DNA from: Alphaproteobacteria bacterium
GTDB lineage: Bacteria > Pseudomonadota > Alphaproteobacteria > Sphingomonadales > Kordiimonadaceae
Direction of reading: 5' to 3'
Length of the DNA stretch: 33,924 nucleotides
NCBI GenBank assembly: GCA_006226495.1
Contig: SBGU01000022.1
Span: 1 to 33,924 of the forward strand
The notes beneath the pieces are model-generated. The model was given only the letters and a program-made list of their open reading frames with translations. It had not been told where the DNA came from and ran no database searches. The position numbers and the translations under genes are program-made. Below, piece after piece: positions 13,740-21,673 of this stretch (its first letter is position 1; the number at the start of each line of letters is the position of its first letter).

Positions 13740-14885
13740 TCAAACAGTCGCATACTCGAAGCCGACAACCCGGTTGCGGCCATAGGTTTTGGCGCTGTAA
13801 AGCGCCTGGTCGGCCCTGTCGAGAGCCGGTTCGATCGTAATTTCATCCGGCAGCCACTGCGCAACACCGATGCTGGCGGTAAAGCGGAATTTCTCCGTGT
13901 CGCTGACCGTCTGGTGGCGGGCAGTTTCGCGCCGGATGGTTTCCGCAAGCCGGATGGCATCATCCAGGCTGCAGTCTGGCAGGATCGCGGCAAACTCCTC
14001 GCCGCCCATACGGCCGATGAAGCCGCGTTCGCCGATCGTCGCCTCGGAGATATGGGCAAAATCACGGATGGCGACATCGCCAGCGGCATGGCCGTAGGTG
14101 TCGTTGATACGTTTGAAATGGTCAATATCCATCATCAGGACCCAGATTTCGTCGCTATCGGTCGCGCGCCGTACAGCATCTTCGCCAAGCGCCGTGAAGC
14201 GGCGCCGGTTCAGCAGGCCCGTGAGTGAATCCGTGTTGGCCAGGCGTGTGAGTTCCGCCTGCTTTGCTTCCAGTTCGGCCTTGGCGTGGAAAAGTTGTTC
14301 TGCCAGCTCAGCGGTACGGGCTGCATCGGCTTCTACCATTGACTGATGCATGGCACTGTCATCATTGGCCATGCGCACGTGGGTCAGGTCTCGAAGAATC
14401 CAGACCCGGCTGTCTGACCCGGCTACAGGGCGCGTAATGCGCTCGAACACGCGGCCATCGCCAAGATACAACATCTCTGTAAACTGGATTTCAGGCGCGG
14501 AAAGTACGGCATCGATAACCTGATCCGCCTGGCTGCGGTCTTCCATGTCCCGGTGCAGGACATCAAAAAGGTCGCGCACATGGCCAGCATCCGTGTGACC
14601 GGAAAATAGGGCGCGGGCGGCCGTATTCAGCAACTCGACCTGGCCGTTTACGCCTGAGACGATCAGGGCGCCCGGCAAAATATCTGCGTCCACGAGATTA
14701 CCTGAATCGCTGGCTTTGGCGCGATTTTTACCGAAGTCATGAAGGGCAAGGACAGACAGAGCGCCGACAAAAGCACCTGCCATGACAAGCAGGATGCTGG
14801 TCTTGCCTGTGTCGAGCCATATGCCCAAAAGGAGCAAAAGCGCGCCAACACCAAGACCTGTCTTGATTGCGTCTTTGTAGGCCAT
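13740..14885 (-). CDS. Membrane-bound diguanylate cyclase (PAS-like + GGDEF)
   Basis: A 381-residue protein from the ATG at 14885; a GTG two codons upstream (14891) is equally possible because neither has a strong ribosome binding site. Two N-terminal transmembrane segments (about residues 8-25 and 30-50) precede a PAS-like sensor region (about 70-170), a coiled coil (about 185-215) and a GGDEF domain with the active-site motif GGEEF (about 294-298). It should make cyclic di-GMP from two GTP. The RxxD inhibitory site, expected five residues before GGEEF, is absent, so product inhibition may be weak. It lies between the M1 peptidase and DUF6702 genes on the same strand and is coupled to the latter. 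Confidence 0.88.
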   Translation of the reverse strand: MAYKDAIKTGLGVGALLLLLGIWLDTGKTSILLVMAGAFVGALSVLALHDFGKNRAKASDSGNLVDADILPGALIVSGVNGQVELLNTAARALFSGHTDAGHVRDLFDVLHRDMEDRSQADQVIDAVLSAPEIQFTEMLYLGDGRVFERITRPVAGSDSRVWILRDLTHVRMANDDSAMHQSMVEADAARTAELAEQLFHAKAELEAKQAELTRLANTDSLTGLLNRRRFTALGEDAVRRATDSDEIWVLMMDIDHFKRINDTYGHAAGDVAIRDFAHISEATIGERGFIGRMGGEEFAAILPDCSLDDAIRLAETIRRETARHQTVSDTEKFRFTASIGVAQWLPDEITIEPALDRADQALYSAKTYGRNRVVGFEYATV

Positions 14886-14982
14886 AGTCACGTTCTGATA
14901 TTCACCCCCGGCGCAAAAGGACCGTACCGGCCTATTTTTGTCAAGTGTCTTAGCTCTGCCCTAACAAATCGTTTTCAGCCGG

Positions 14983-15011
14983 AAAAAATCGGGGGGCTTT
15001 TGCCCCCCGAT
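14983..15011 (-). terminator. Terminator of the M1 peptidase gene
   Basis: A perfect 10-bp stem (14988-14997 with 15002-15011, ATCGGGGGGC arm) closes a TTTT loop, followed on the minus strand by a T-run. It lies nine bases beyond the peptidase stop, so the diguanylate cyclase gene downstream probably has its own promoter. Confidence 0.88.
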
Positions 15012-15019
15012 CCAGTCTA

Positions 15020-17407
15020 TCAGTTGCCACCGTCTTTTGACGATTCTGTGTCCTTTTTGATCATTTCTTCGCCATCAAGGACTTCTTTCATCAAATTGTG
15101 CGGCTCGGTGCTCTTGAACAGCTCAACGCGCGTCATTTTTGGCTTGGCCGGCCATGCGTTGTTGCTTTCGTCTGCGTCTGCGATCTCGTGGTTGGGATCA
15201 AGGACGACCGATTTGATCTTCTTGTCCTTCACCAGAAGCTTGGTCACATGCTTCGCGTCATGGCGCCAGATTTCGGCAGCGATGCGGACTTCTTCATGGG
15301 TGCCGTCTTCATATTCAACATCCAGGACCAGGGGCATAACAAGCCCGCCGATATTCTCGAAGTCCAGGAAGTAAAGCTCGTGCCCGTCTTTCAGCAGTTC
15401 CTTTTCCCAGTCTTTCAGACCCTTGATCTTGTCGGCGTAGGCCCGCTTCTGTTTCTCGGTAACGATGAAATCGTCGTTCTCGTTATAGAAATCCAAAAGC
15501 TCCGGATATTTGTCGACCCGGTGCTGGGCCAGTTCTTTCTGCACCCGCATCTCGCCGATATAGCGATTGGCATCCGTGTCTTCTGCTCGCTTGATCGGGT
15601 TTTCGACCTCGGGGTCTTCGGTGTTGATTCGGGCGTGTGTGATGCCGGTCAGGGCAATATCCACATGGTCCGTAGTGTAGAACCAGCCGCGGAAAAACCA
15701 GTCAAGATCCTTGGCCGATGCGTCTTCCATAGTGCGGAAGAAATCGGCCGGGTACGGGCGCCTGAATTTCCAGCGCTTGCCATATTCGTGGAACGCAAAG
15801 TCGAACAACTCGGGCCCCATGACCGTTTCACGCAGGATATTGAGCGCCACGGCCGGCTTCGTGTAGGCATTCGGGCCATAACCGATGATGCTGTCTGACT
15901 GGGTCATGATCGGCACCTGGTCAGGGCTGGTCATGTAGGGGATCACACCGCCCGGCACGGCCCGCCGGGCCGGGTAGTTCACTTCCCATTCGCGCTCGGC
16001 CCGGCTTTGCAGGAAGCTGTTGATGCCTTCATCCATCCAGGCCCAGTTGCGCTCGTCGGTGTTGACGACCATCGGGAAGTATGTGTGGCCGATTTCGTGG
16101 ATCACCACCGAGATCAGGCCGTATTTGGCCCGCTTGGTATAGGTGCGCTGTTCGCTGCCATCGTCCTTTTTCACGATTTCAGGGCGTGGGCCATTCGAGG
16201 TGATCATCGGATATTCCATACCGCCGCCAATGGGGCCATTCACCGAAATGGCGACCGGGTAGGGGTATTCGAAGGAATAACGGCTGTAGGTATCAAGCGT
16301 ATGCGCAATGGCCTGGGTCGAATATTTGTCCCAAAGCGGCATGGCCTCTTCAGGATAATAGGACATGGCCATAACGGTGCGGCCGCTGTCAGGCAGTTTG
16401 ACACCCCAGGCGTCCCAAACAAACTTGCGCGACGACGCAAAGGCAAAGTCGCGCACATTCTTCGCGCTATAGCGCCAGGTCTTGTTGCCTTCGGCGCGCT
16501 CTTTCTCGTTTGCCATGGCCTCTTCGGCGGTGACCACAAATACCGGATGATCTGCGGTTTTGGCTTTCTCGAAGCGTTCGCGCTGTTCTTTCGTCAGCAC
16601 ATCCTTGGGGTTCTGCAGCTCACCGGTCGAGCCAACGATATGGTCCGCAGGCACCGTGATCTCGACATCATAGTCGCCAAATTCGAGGGTGAATTCGCCG
16701 GTGCCAAGAAACTGCTTGTGTTCCCAGCCCGCAAGGTCCGTGTAGGCGGCGAGGCGCGGGAACCACTGGGCGATGAAATAGACATCGTTGCCGTCGCGGT
16801 CATAGGTCTCATAACCGCCGCGGGCGTTCATCACCTTGGCTTCAGGAATGTTGAACCACCAGTCGATATTGAAATTGAAGGTCTCGCCGGCTTTCAGCGG
16901 TGTCGGCAGGTCGATGCGCATCATGGTATCAACGATGGCATAATGCAGGTCCTTGCCGCCGGATTGCACCTTGGTCAGTTGGAAGCCGCCTTCGAAGATT
17001 TCGGCCCGTGCGATATAGTGCATCGTGGCGTAGTTCAGGCGCTTCGATGCCTCGGTGCCCATGTCCATGGTGCTGTAGCTGTCGGCATGTTTGGCGAAGC
17101 GGTTCTGGTCTAGCTGCAGCCAGATGTAATTCAGTGTATCCGGCGAATTGTTGGTATAGCTGACCGCTTCATTGCCGGTTACCTTGCGGCTGTTCTCGTC
17201 GAGTGCAACCTTGATCTTGTAATCGACTTCCTGCTGCCAGTACTGGTGGCCGGGTGCTCCCGATGCAGTCCTGTAGACGTTTGGTGTCGGAAGATCAGCT
17301 TCCAGTTGACGGAACTTGTCCTGGAAGGTGCCTTTGGTCTGTTCGACGGCGTCGGCGACCGCCGGGTACGAGATGAGTGCGGCGAGCACAATCCCCACAA
17401 TACGCAT
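15020..17407 (-). CDS. M1-family zinc metallopeptidase (gluzincin), exported
   Basis: A 795-residue protein with a signal peptide (MRIVGIVLAALISYPAVADA). The ATG at 17407 was chosen for this, with AGGA close upstream; the frame extends further but without a plausible start. The gluzincin motif HEIGH-x18-E is present: zinc ligands His437, His441 and Glu460, catalytic Glu438. The preceding GGGMEYP (394-400) corresponds to the exopeptidase GAMEN loop of M1 enzymes. The N-terminal beta domain (about 50-260) also fits. The C-terminal 250 residues are charged and less typical. It probably trims peptides in the periplasm. A diguanylate cyclase, DUF6702 and DUF5117 protease follow on the same strand, and the EF-hand gene is divergent. 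Confidence 0.88.
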   Translation of the reverse strand: MRIVGIVLAALISYPAVADAVEQTKGTFQDKFRQLEADLPTPNVYRTASGAPGHQYWQQEVDYKIKVALDENSRKVTGNEAVSYTNNSPDTLNYIWLQLDQNRFAKHADSYSTMDMGTEASKRLNYATMHYIARAEIFEGGFQLTKVQSGGKDLHYAIVDTMMRIDLPTPLKAGETFNFNIDWWFNIPEAKVMNARGGYETYDRDGNDVYFIAQWFPRLAAYTDLAGWEHKQFLGTGEFTLEFGDYDVEITVPADHIVGSTGELQNPKDVLTKEQRERFEKAKTADHPVFVVTAEEAMANEKERAEGNKTWRYSAKNVRDFAFASSRKFVWDAWGVKLPDSGRTVMAMSYYPEEAMPLWDKYSTQAIAHTLDTYSRYSFEYPYPVAISVNGPIGGGMEYPMITSNGPRPEIVKKDDGSEQRTYTKRAKYGLISVVIHEIGHTYFPMVVNTDERNWAWMDEGINSFLQSRAEREWEVNYPARRAVPGGVIPYMTSPDQVPIMTQSDSIIGYGPNAYTKPAVALNILRETVMGPELFDFAFHEYGKRWKFRRPYPADFFRTMEDASAKDLDWFFRGWFYTTDHVDIALTGITHARINTEDPEVENPIKRAEDTDANRYIGEMRVQKELAQHRVDKYPELLDFYNENDDFIVTEKQKRAYADKIKGLKDWEKELLKDGHELYFLDFENIGGLVMPLVLDVEYEDGTHEEVRIAAEIWRHDAKHVTKLLVKDKKIKSVVLDPNHEIADADESNNAWPAKPKMTRVELFKSTEPHNLMKEVLDGEEMIKKDTESSKDGGN

Positions 17408-17598
17408 GTTTCCTGCCCTTATACTTATGTTGGCCCTGAAAAGAGGTTCTAGGTTCGCGCCGGAGGTTAGGGGAGATTGTGCGACCCGGCAAGCAGCTAC
17501 AAAAAAATGTGAACGGCCCGACGAAGGGCGGCCCCGGAAGTCCTCGTACCATGGGTACTGACCACGACAGGTGAAACAGGAATAAAGGAACAACAAAA

Positions 17599-18141
17599 AT
17601 GATCGACAAAACCAGGACCAAACTCGTTGTTATTTCGGGCCTTCTGCTCGTTGCTGGTGCGGCAGCAGCGGACGACAAGCCGCGCGACATGTTTGCCGAC
17701 CTCGATACCAACAAGGACGGCGTTATCACGCATGAAGAAGCCATGGCCAAAGTGCGTGCCAAGTTTGCCGAGTTCGACAAGAACAAGGATGGCTATCTCG
17801 AACTCGCCGAGCTTCCCAAGGAAATGCCGGTGCCCGAGCGTATGGAAAAGCGCATGGAAAAAATGAAGGAACGCATGGAAGAGCGCGCCGAGCGCCGGGG
17901 TGAAGAGTTCGACCCCGAAGATCTGGAGCGTCGTGGCAAGCCGACCCGCATCCAGTTTATCGCCCGTCACGACCGCGACGGCGACGAGCGGGTATCCCTT
18001 GAGGAATTTGCCGACCGTGCCATTGGTCACTTCAAGCGCGCCGACATCAACGGTGACGGCAAGGTTACCAAAGAAGAGGCCAACGAGGCTCGCAGCCATC
18101 ATTTCGGGAAAAAGGAAGGTAAGCATCCGGGACGCCGCTAG
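17599..18141 (+). CDS. Exported four-EF-hand calcium-binding protein
   Basis: A 180-residue protein with a signal peptide ending near AAAADD (residue 25). Four EF-hand loops are visible: 36-47 (DTNKDGVITHEE), 60-71 (DKNKDGYLELAE), 125-136 (DRDGDERVSLEE, Glu instead of Gly at loop position 6) and 149-160 (DINGDGKVTKEE). Between the pairs is a long Met/Glu/Arg/Lys-rich helix (about 78-112). It likely binds Ca2+ in the periplasm. AAGGA lies about ten bases before the ATG. It is divergent from the M1 peptidase gene with 191 bases between the start codons. No obvious terminator follows before dapA. Confidence 0.85.
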   Translation: MIDKTRTKLVVISGLLLVAGAAAADDKPRDMFADLDTNKDGVITHEEAMAKVRAKFAEFDKNKDGYLELAELPKEMPVPERMEKRMEKMKERMEERAERRGEEFDPEDLERRGKPTRIQFIARHDRDGDERVSLEEFADRAIGHFKRADINGDGKVTKEEANEARSHHFGKKEGKHPGRR

Positions 18142-18203
18142 GCCAAGGGTGCCATTCCAATCACTCCTCCCAAGAGCGATCTAGATCCGGAATGAGAGCC
18201 TCA

Positions 18204-18251
18204 GGCGCACCCAGTGCTTGCCCTTTTCAAGGGGCGGCGCTAGGGTGCGCC
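18204..18251 (+). other. Inverted-repeat leader before dapA
   Basis: GGCGCACCC (18204-18212) and GGGTGCGCC (18243-18251) are perfect 9-bp arms around 30 bases, with an inner CCCTT-TTC-AAGGG hairpin (18221-18233). It lies 32 bases before the dapA start. No T-run follows, so it could be an mRNA leader structure or the end of the EF-hand transcript. It is too small to be a lysine riboswitch. Confidence 0.45.
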
Positions 18252-18282
18252 AACACTTTTCACCAGTTTGAGGCCGCTTGCC

Positions 18283-19176
18283 ATGTTCAAAGGTTCCATT
18301 ACCGCCCTGATCACCCCTTTTGCCGAAGATGGCAGCGTGGATGCGAGCGGTTTTCAGAAGTTCGTTGACTGGCAGATCAAGGAAGGCACGCATGGCCTGG
18401 TGCCGGTCGGGACGACGGGTGAATCCCCGACCCTGAGCCACGAAGAGCACCGCCAGGTGGTCGAACTGTGTGTCGAAGCTTCGGCCGGCCGTGTACCGGT
18501 GATTGCCGGCGCGGGTTCCAACAATACCCGCGAAGCGATCGAACTGATCCAGCATGCCCAGAAAGTGGGTGCCGATGCGGCACTCGTGGTGACCCCTTAT
18601 TATAACAAGCCGAGCCAGGCTGGCCTGATTGCGCACTTCAAGGCACTGCATGACGCCTGCGACCTGCCGATTGTTATCTACAACATTCCTGGCCGCTCGG
18701 TCGTCGACATGCGCACGGAAACCATGGCGCAACTGTTCCAGGACCTGCCACGCATTGTGGGTGTCAAGGACGCGACCGGCGACATGAACCGGGTCACTGA
18801 CCAGCGCGCCGCCATGGGCCCTGACTTTGTCCAGTTGTCGGGTGAGGATGCAACGACCCTTGGTTTCATGGCCATGGGTGGCGTGGGCGCGATTTCCGTT
18901 ACGTCGAACGTTGCGCCGAAGCTTTGCAGCAAGTTCCAGGAAGCCTGCCTTGCGGGCGATTATGCTACGGCGCTCAAACTGCATGACAAGCTGCTGCCGC
19001 TGCACCGGGCCATGTTCATGGAGCCGAGCCCGGCGCCTGCGAAATATGCCGGTTCGCTTTTGGGTGTGTGCCGTGACGAAGTGCGCCTGCCGCTGATGCC
19101 GGCCTCCAAAGGTGCCCGTGCTGTGATCGCGTCAGCCGTCTATGGTGCAGGCCTCGACCCGGTCCAGCTTGGATAA
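18283..19176 (+). CDS. dapA: 4-hydroxy-tetrahydrodipicolinate synthase
   Basis: A 297-residue cytoplasmic aldolase that condenses pyruvate with aspartate semialdehyde, the first committed step to lysine and meso-diaminopimelate for the cell wall. Key residues are in their usual positions: Thr44-Thr45 (GTTGES), Tyr107 (TPYYNKP), Tyr133 and Arg138 (VIYNIPGR) and the Schiff-base Lys162 (VGVKDATGD). Length matches the family. The ATG at 18283 has GAGG nine bases upstream; a TTG 15 bases earlier is not needed. smpB starts five bases after the stop, an arrangement seen in other alphaproteobacteria. A structured leader lies just upstream. Confidence 0.96.
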   Translation: MFKGSITALITPFAEDGSVDASGFQKFVDWQIKEGTHGLVPVGTTGESPTLSHEEHRQVVELCVEASAGRVPVIAGAGSNNTREAIELIQHAQKVGADAALVVTPYYNKPSQAGLIAHFKALHDACDLPIVIYNIPGRSVVDMRTETMAQLFQDLPRIVGVKDATGDMNRVTDQRAAMGPDFVQLSGEDATTLGFMAMGGVGAISVTSNVAPKLCSKFQEACLAGDYATALKLHDKLLPLHRAMFMEPSPAPAKYAGSLLGVCRDEVRLPLMPASKGARAVIASAVYGAGLDPVQLG

Positions 19177-19181
19177 CCGCC

Positions 19182-19664
19182 ATGGCGGCCAAGAAAAAAG
19201 ATAAAAAGCCGGCGTCTCGTATTGCCGCGGACAACCGCAAGGCAAGGCACCTTTATCACATCGAGGAAACCTTTGAGGCCGGCATTGCGCTTCAGGGAAC
19301 CGAAATCAAATCCCTGCGCACGGGCGAAGCCAATATCCGCGAAAGCTATGCCGAGGAAAAGAACGGCGAGCTTTGGCTCGTAAACGCCCATATTCCGGAA
19401 TTTTCGCACGGCAACCGCTTCAATCACGAGCCGCGACGCCCCCGGAAGCTGCTGATGCACAAGCGCGAAATCAGCCGTCTTGGCGGTGCTGTGTCGCGAG
19501 ACGGCATGACCCTCGTGCCCTTGCAAATCTATTTCAACGATCGGGGCAGGGCGAAGATCGCCATCGGCCTCGCCAAGGGCAAGAAGCTGCACGACAAGCG
19601 CGAGGCGGAAAAGCAGCGCGACTGGGACCGGCAGAAATCCCGCTTGATGAAGGACCTCGGCTGA
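19182..19664 (+). CDS. smpB: SsrA-binding protein SmpB
   Basis: A 160-residue RNA-binding protein that escorts tmRNA to stalled ribosomes for trans-translation. It shows the family sequence from [20 protein letters not shown] through [21 protein letters not shown], the central [14 protein letters not shown], and a basic C-terminal tail ([20 protein letters not shown]) that folds into the ribosomal A-site region. The Lys-rich start ([10 protein letters not shown]) is normal. It is co-transcribed with dapA. It converges with the cNMP/FHA gene, whose stop is 13 bases away. The tmRNA gene itself was not found in the window. Confidence 0.96.
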   Translation: MAAKKKDKKPASRIAADNRKARHLYHIEETFEAGIALQGTEIKSLRTGEANIRESYAEEKNGELWLVNAHIPEFSHGNRFNHEPRRPRKLLMHKREISRLGGAVSRDGMTLVPLQIYFNDRGRAKIAIGLAKGKKLHDKREAEKQRDWDRQKSRLMKDLG

Positions 19665-19677
19665 GCGGGAAGCATGC

Positions 19678-20448
19678 CTAGAACGGCACGGTTACAATGA
19701 ACCGGACCGGGCTTTCCGCGGCACCCGCAATGACGGCATTTTTTCCGGTGTGCAGGCGTGCCGTCGCCTTCAACGTATATTTGCCGAGCTTTTCGCCGTT
19801 GACGATCGTGCCGTGCGGGCTGCCGAGATCGCGTATCCAGATGCTGCCTTCGCGCTTGATGATCTCGAAATGATTGGGCGCGAGTTCAGGCGCGCCTGGC
19901 AGAGGCACTTTCAGGCTGGCTGGGCTTGCCTGCGCGTGTTTCTGCGGCGTGTGCAGATTCCCGACCAGAAAGGGAAACTCGGTCAGTTCCACGAACGTCA
20001 GCAAGCGATCGGCCACTACACGGGAATTGCCCTCGATTGTTGGCTTGTCGCTTTTGAAATGCTGGGCCTTTGCATCCGTTCGGTCAGCAGTCTGTTTGGC
20101 GGCATAGCTGCTGCGCAGGCGCGCGGCCAACGTGTGGACGACATGTCTGACCAGCGGGTCGGCAAAACTGCGCCGGAAGGCTTCTGCATCGATAAACAGT
20201 ACCTTGCTTGTTTTCGATGCCCGGGCACTGACGCTGCGGTTGGTCCGCTCGATGACACTGACTTCCCCCAATAATTCACCGCTGCCGAGGGAGGCAATAT
20301 GGTGCGCCTCGTGGTCGTCGTGGTGCCAGATGTCGATCTGGCCATCGAGGATCATGTATATGCCGTCGCTGGCCGCGCCCTGTTCATACACGGTCTCGCC
20401 GATATCGAAGGTGATTTCCTGTCCAAGCGTATGGCCGGTGTCGGTCAT
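19678..20448 (-). CDS. Cyclic-nucleotide-binding plus FHA-like domain protein
   Basis: A 256-residue soluble protein. Residues 10-115 form a CRP-like cyclic nucleotide-binding domain (VYEQGAASDGIYMILDGQIDIW, SGELLGEVSVIERTNRSVSARA), including the GE and Arg of the phosphate-binding cassette. Residues about 155-250 resemble an FHA domain (PNHFEIIKREGSIWIRDLGSPHGTIVNGEKL), but the canonical GR near its start is not obvious, so phosphothreonine binding is uncertain. There is no helix-turn-helix, so it is unlikely to be a DNA-binding CRP. It may link a nucleotide signal to a phosphorylated partner. No kinase gene is adjacent. It converges with smpB. Confidence 0.8.
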   Translation of the reverse strand: MTDTGHTLGQEITFDIGETVYEQGAASDGIYMILDGQIDIWHHDDHEAHHIASLGSGELLGEVSVIERTNRSVSARASKTSKVLFIDAEAFRRSFADPLVRHVVHTLAARLRSSYAAKQTADRTDAKAQHFKSDKPTIEGNSRVVADRLLTFVELTEFPFLVGNLHTPQKHAQASPASLKVPLPGAPELAPNHFEIIKREGSIWIRDLGSPHGTIVNGEKLGKYTLKATARLHTGKNAVIAGAAESPVRFIVTVPF

Positions 20449-20553
20449 TTGTCGCGAATTCCCCTGTGTCCCACGCAGCCGAGTTTACGGGTTTTTCCGT
20501 GGGCCGGCAATGTTGATGACAAAGCGGATATGGGCGCAGGTTGTATCCTGAAA

Positions 20554-20569
20554 CCACCATATCTGGTGG
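20554..20569. promoter_or_regulatory. Inverted repeat between divergent genes
   Basis: CCACCA and TGGTGG are 6-bp arms around four bases, 33 bases before the small hypothetical gene and about 106 bases upstream of the cNMP/FHA start. It could be an operator; the evidence is position only. Confidence 0.35.
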
Positions 20570-20601
20570 CATTAGTGCAAAATTAAGGAAATTGTTGTGT
20601 A

Positions 20602-20874
20602 ATGGAGTCGTTGGTAACAGCAAAGGTAAACGCAATGGTTGCTCATGTCCTCCCCCCGAACTATGCGACCGCAATTGCCGCCATGCGCCCCAGCCTGATG
20701 CGGGCGCTGACAATGGCTGTGGAGTCCGGCGATGCCGCCGGTGCTGCGCGCCTGTATGCTGTCTGTGCCGGTCCCGATGCCGCCGCCCATCTCCGCCCCC
20801 GGGATGCGCTTGAGGTTGTCGGGGCCTGGCTCAGCCGGCAAGGTGAAGTTGCGAATGACCTGATGGCGGCCTGA
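20602..20874 (+). CDS. Small hypothetical protein, 90 residues
   Basis: A 90-residue Ala-rich, probably helical cytoplasmic protein with no signal peptide or recognised domain. The ATG at 20602 has AAGGA 12 bases upstream; the ATG at 20635 is an alternative. The coding sequence has third-position G/C bias like its neighbours, supporting a real gene. It stands alone between the divergent cNMP/FHA gene and the converging uracil-DNA glycosylase gene. Function unknown. Confidence 0.55.
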   Translation: MESLVTAKVNAMVAHVLPPNYATAIAAMRPSLMRALTMAVESGDAAGAARLYAVCAGPDAAAHLRPRDALEVVGAWLSRQGEVANDLMAA

Positions 20875-20908
20875 CCGCCCGGGTTTGAAATGCGTTCCGA
20901 GTAGCATG

Positions 20909-20930
20909 CGGCGGCCCGACGGGGCCGCCG
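20909..20930. terminator. Possible terminator hairpin between converging genes
   Basis: CGGCGGCCC (20909-20917) and GGGCCGCCG (20922-20930) form a very stable 9-bp hairpin with a four-base loop. It lies between the small hypothetical gene and the glycosylase gene. A T-run is lacking on either strand, so intrinsic termination is uncertain. Confidence 0.5.
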
Positions 20931-20939
20931 TGTTGCATT

Positions 20940-21590
20940 TCAGGACCGAATGGCCTTTTCGCAGGCCCGCAGCGCATTCATGAACATGTCTTCGGTCAAA
21001 CGACCTGTATTCACATTGTAGCGCGAGCAATGGTAGCTATCGACCAGGATCAGGCCGTTCGGCAGGTGATGCACGGCCTCATGGGCGAAGGGGTAGGCGG
21101 CAAGTCTGAAGCCAAAATTCCGGATGGTGGTATCGTGCGCGATTTTGCCAAGCGCGAGCAGTACCTTGAGGTTCGGCAGTGAAGCGAGCCTCGATTCCAG
21201 GAACGGGCGGCAATTGTTGATTTCGCTGCCAATCGGCTTGTTTTCCGGCGGGACACAGCGGACCGCGTTGGTCACCATCGTGCCGACCAGCTCGAATCCG
21301 TCGTCAGGGCGCCGGGCATAGTTCCCTTTTGCCCAACCCATCTGCAGCAGGCATTTATAGAGAAGGTCTCCCGCATAGTCGCCAGTGAAAGGACGGCCCG
21401 TCTGGTTGGCACCTTTGAGGCCTGGGGCGAGGCCTACGACAACCAGGCTTGCATCTTCGCTGCCGAAACTGGGCACAGCGCCGTTGAAAAAGCTGGGGTA
21501 GGCAGCCTGATTGGCTTCGCGGAAGGCGACGAGGCGGGGACACAGGCTGCAGTCGGCGGCGGGCTCTGGCGGGAAGGTTTCGGGTTTCAT
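20940..21590 (-). CDS. Uracil-DNA glycosylase, family 5-like (UdgB)
   Basis: A 216-residue DNA-repair glycosylase that removes uracil and other deaminated bases. Motif A, GLAPGLKGANQTGRPFTGD (53-71), lacks the Asp/Asn water activator of classical enzymes, as in family 5. Motif B is YHCSRYNVNTGRLT (186-199), with HCS where HPS is usual. Four cysteines (14, 17, 112 and 127) are placed as iron-sulfur ligands. The length fits. The gene is leftward, downstream of the NYN-domain gene but separated from it by a good terminator, so it is probably transcribed alone. Confidence 0.88.
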   Translation of the reverse strand: MKPETFPPEPAADCSLCPRLVAFREANQAAYPSFFNGAVPSFGSEDASLVVVGLAPGLKGANQTGRPFTGDYAGDLLYKCLLQMGWAKGNYARRPDDGFELVGTMVTNAVRCVPPENKPIGSEINNCRPFLESRLASLPNLKVLLALGKIAHDTTIRNFGFRLAAYPFAHEAVHHLPNGLILVDSYHCSRYNVNTGRLTEDMFMNALRACEKAIRS

Positions 21591-21614
21591 TCTGGCCTCG
21601 GTTCAGTCGGATAT

Positions 21615-21643
21615 CAAAAAAGGCGGCTAAGATGGCCGCCTTT
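21615..21643 (-). terminator. Terminator of the NYN-domain gene
   Basis: A 9-bp stem (21619-21627 with 21635-21643, AAAGGCGGC arm) closes a seven-base loop. On the minus strand it is followed by TTTT-rich sequence. It lies 31 bases beyond the NYN gene stop. Confidence 0.82.
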
Positions 21644-21673
21644 CGGGTCGTTGGTCAAGTGCTGCGAACCCGC

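Noticed and set aside
13739-14125. N-terminal extension of the DUF6702 gene
   Set aside because: The extension reads the diguanylate cyclase gene out of frame. The DUF6702 signal peptide begins at 13738.
18204-18251. Lysine riboswitch before dapA
   Set aside because: The region is far too short, and it lacks the multi-helix core of that riboswitch.
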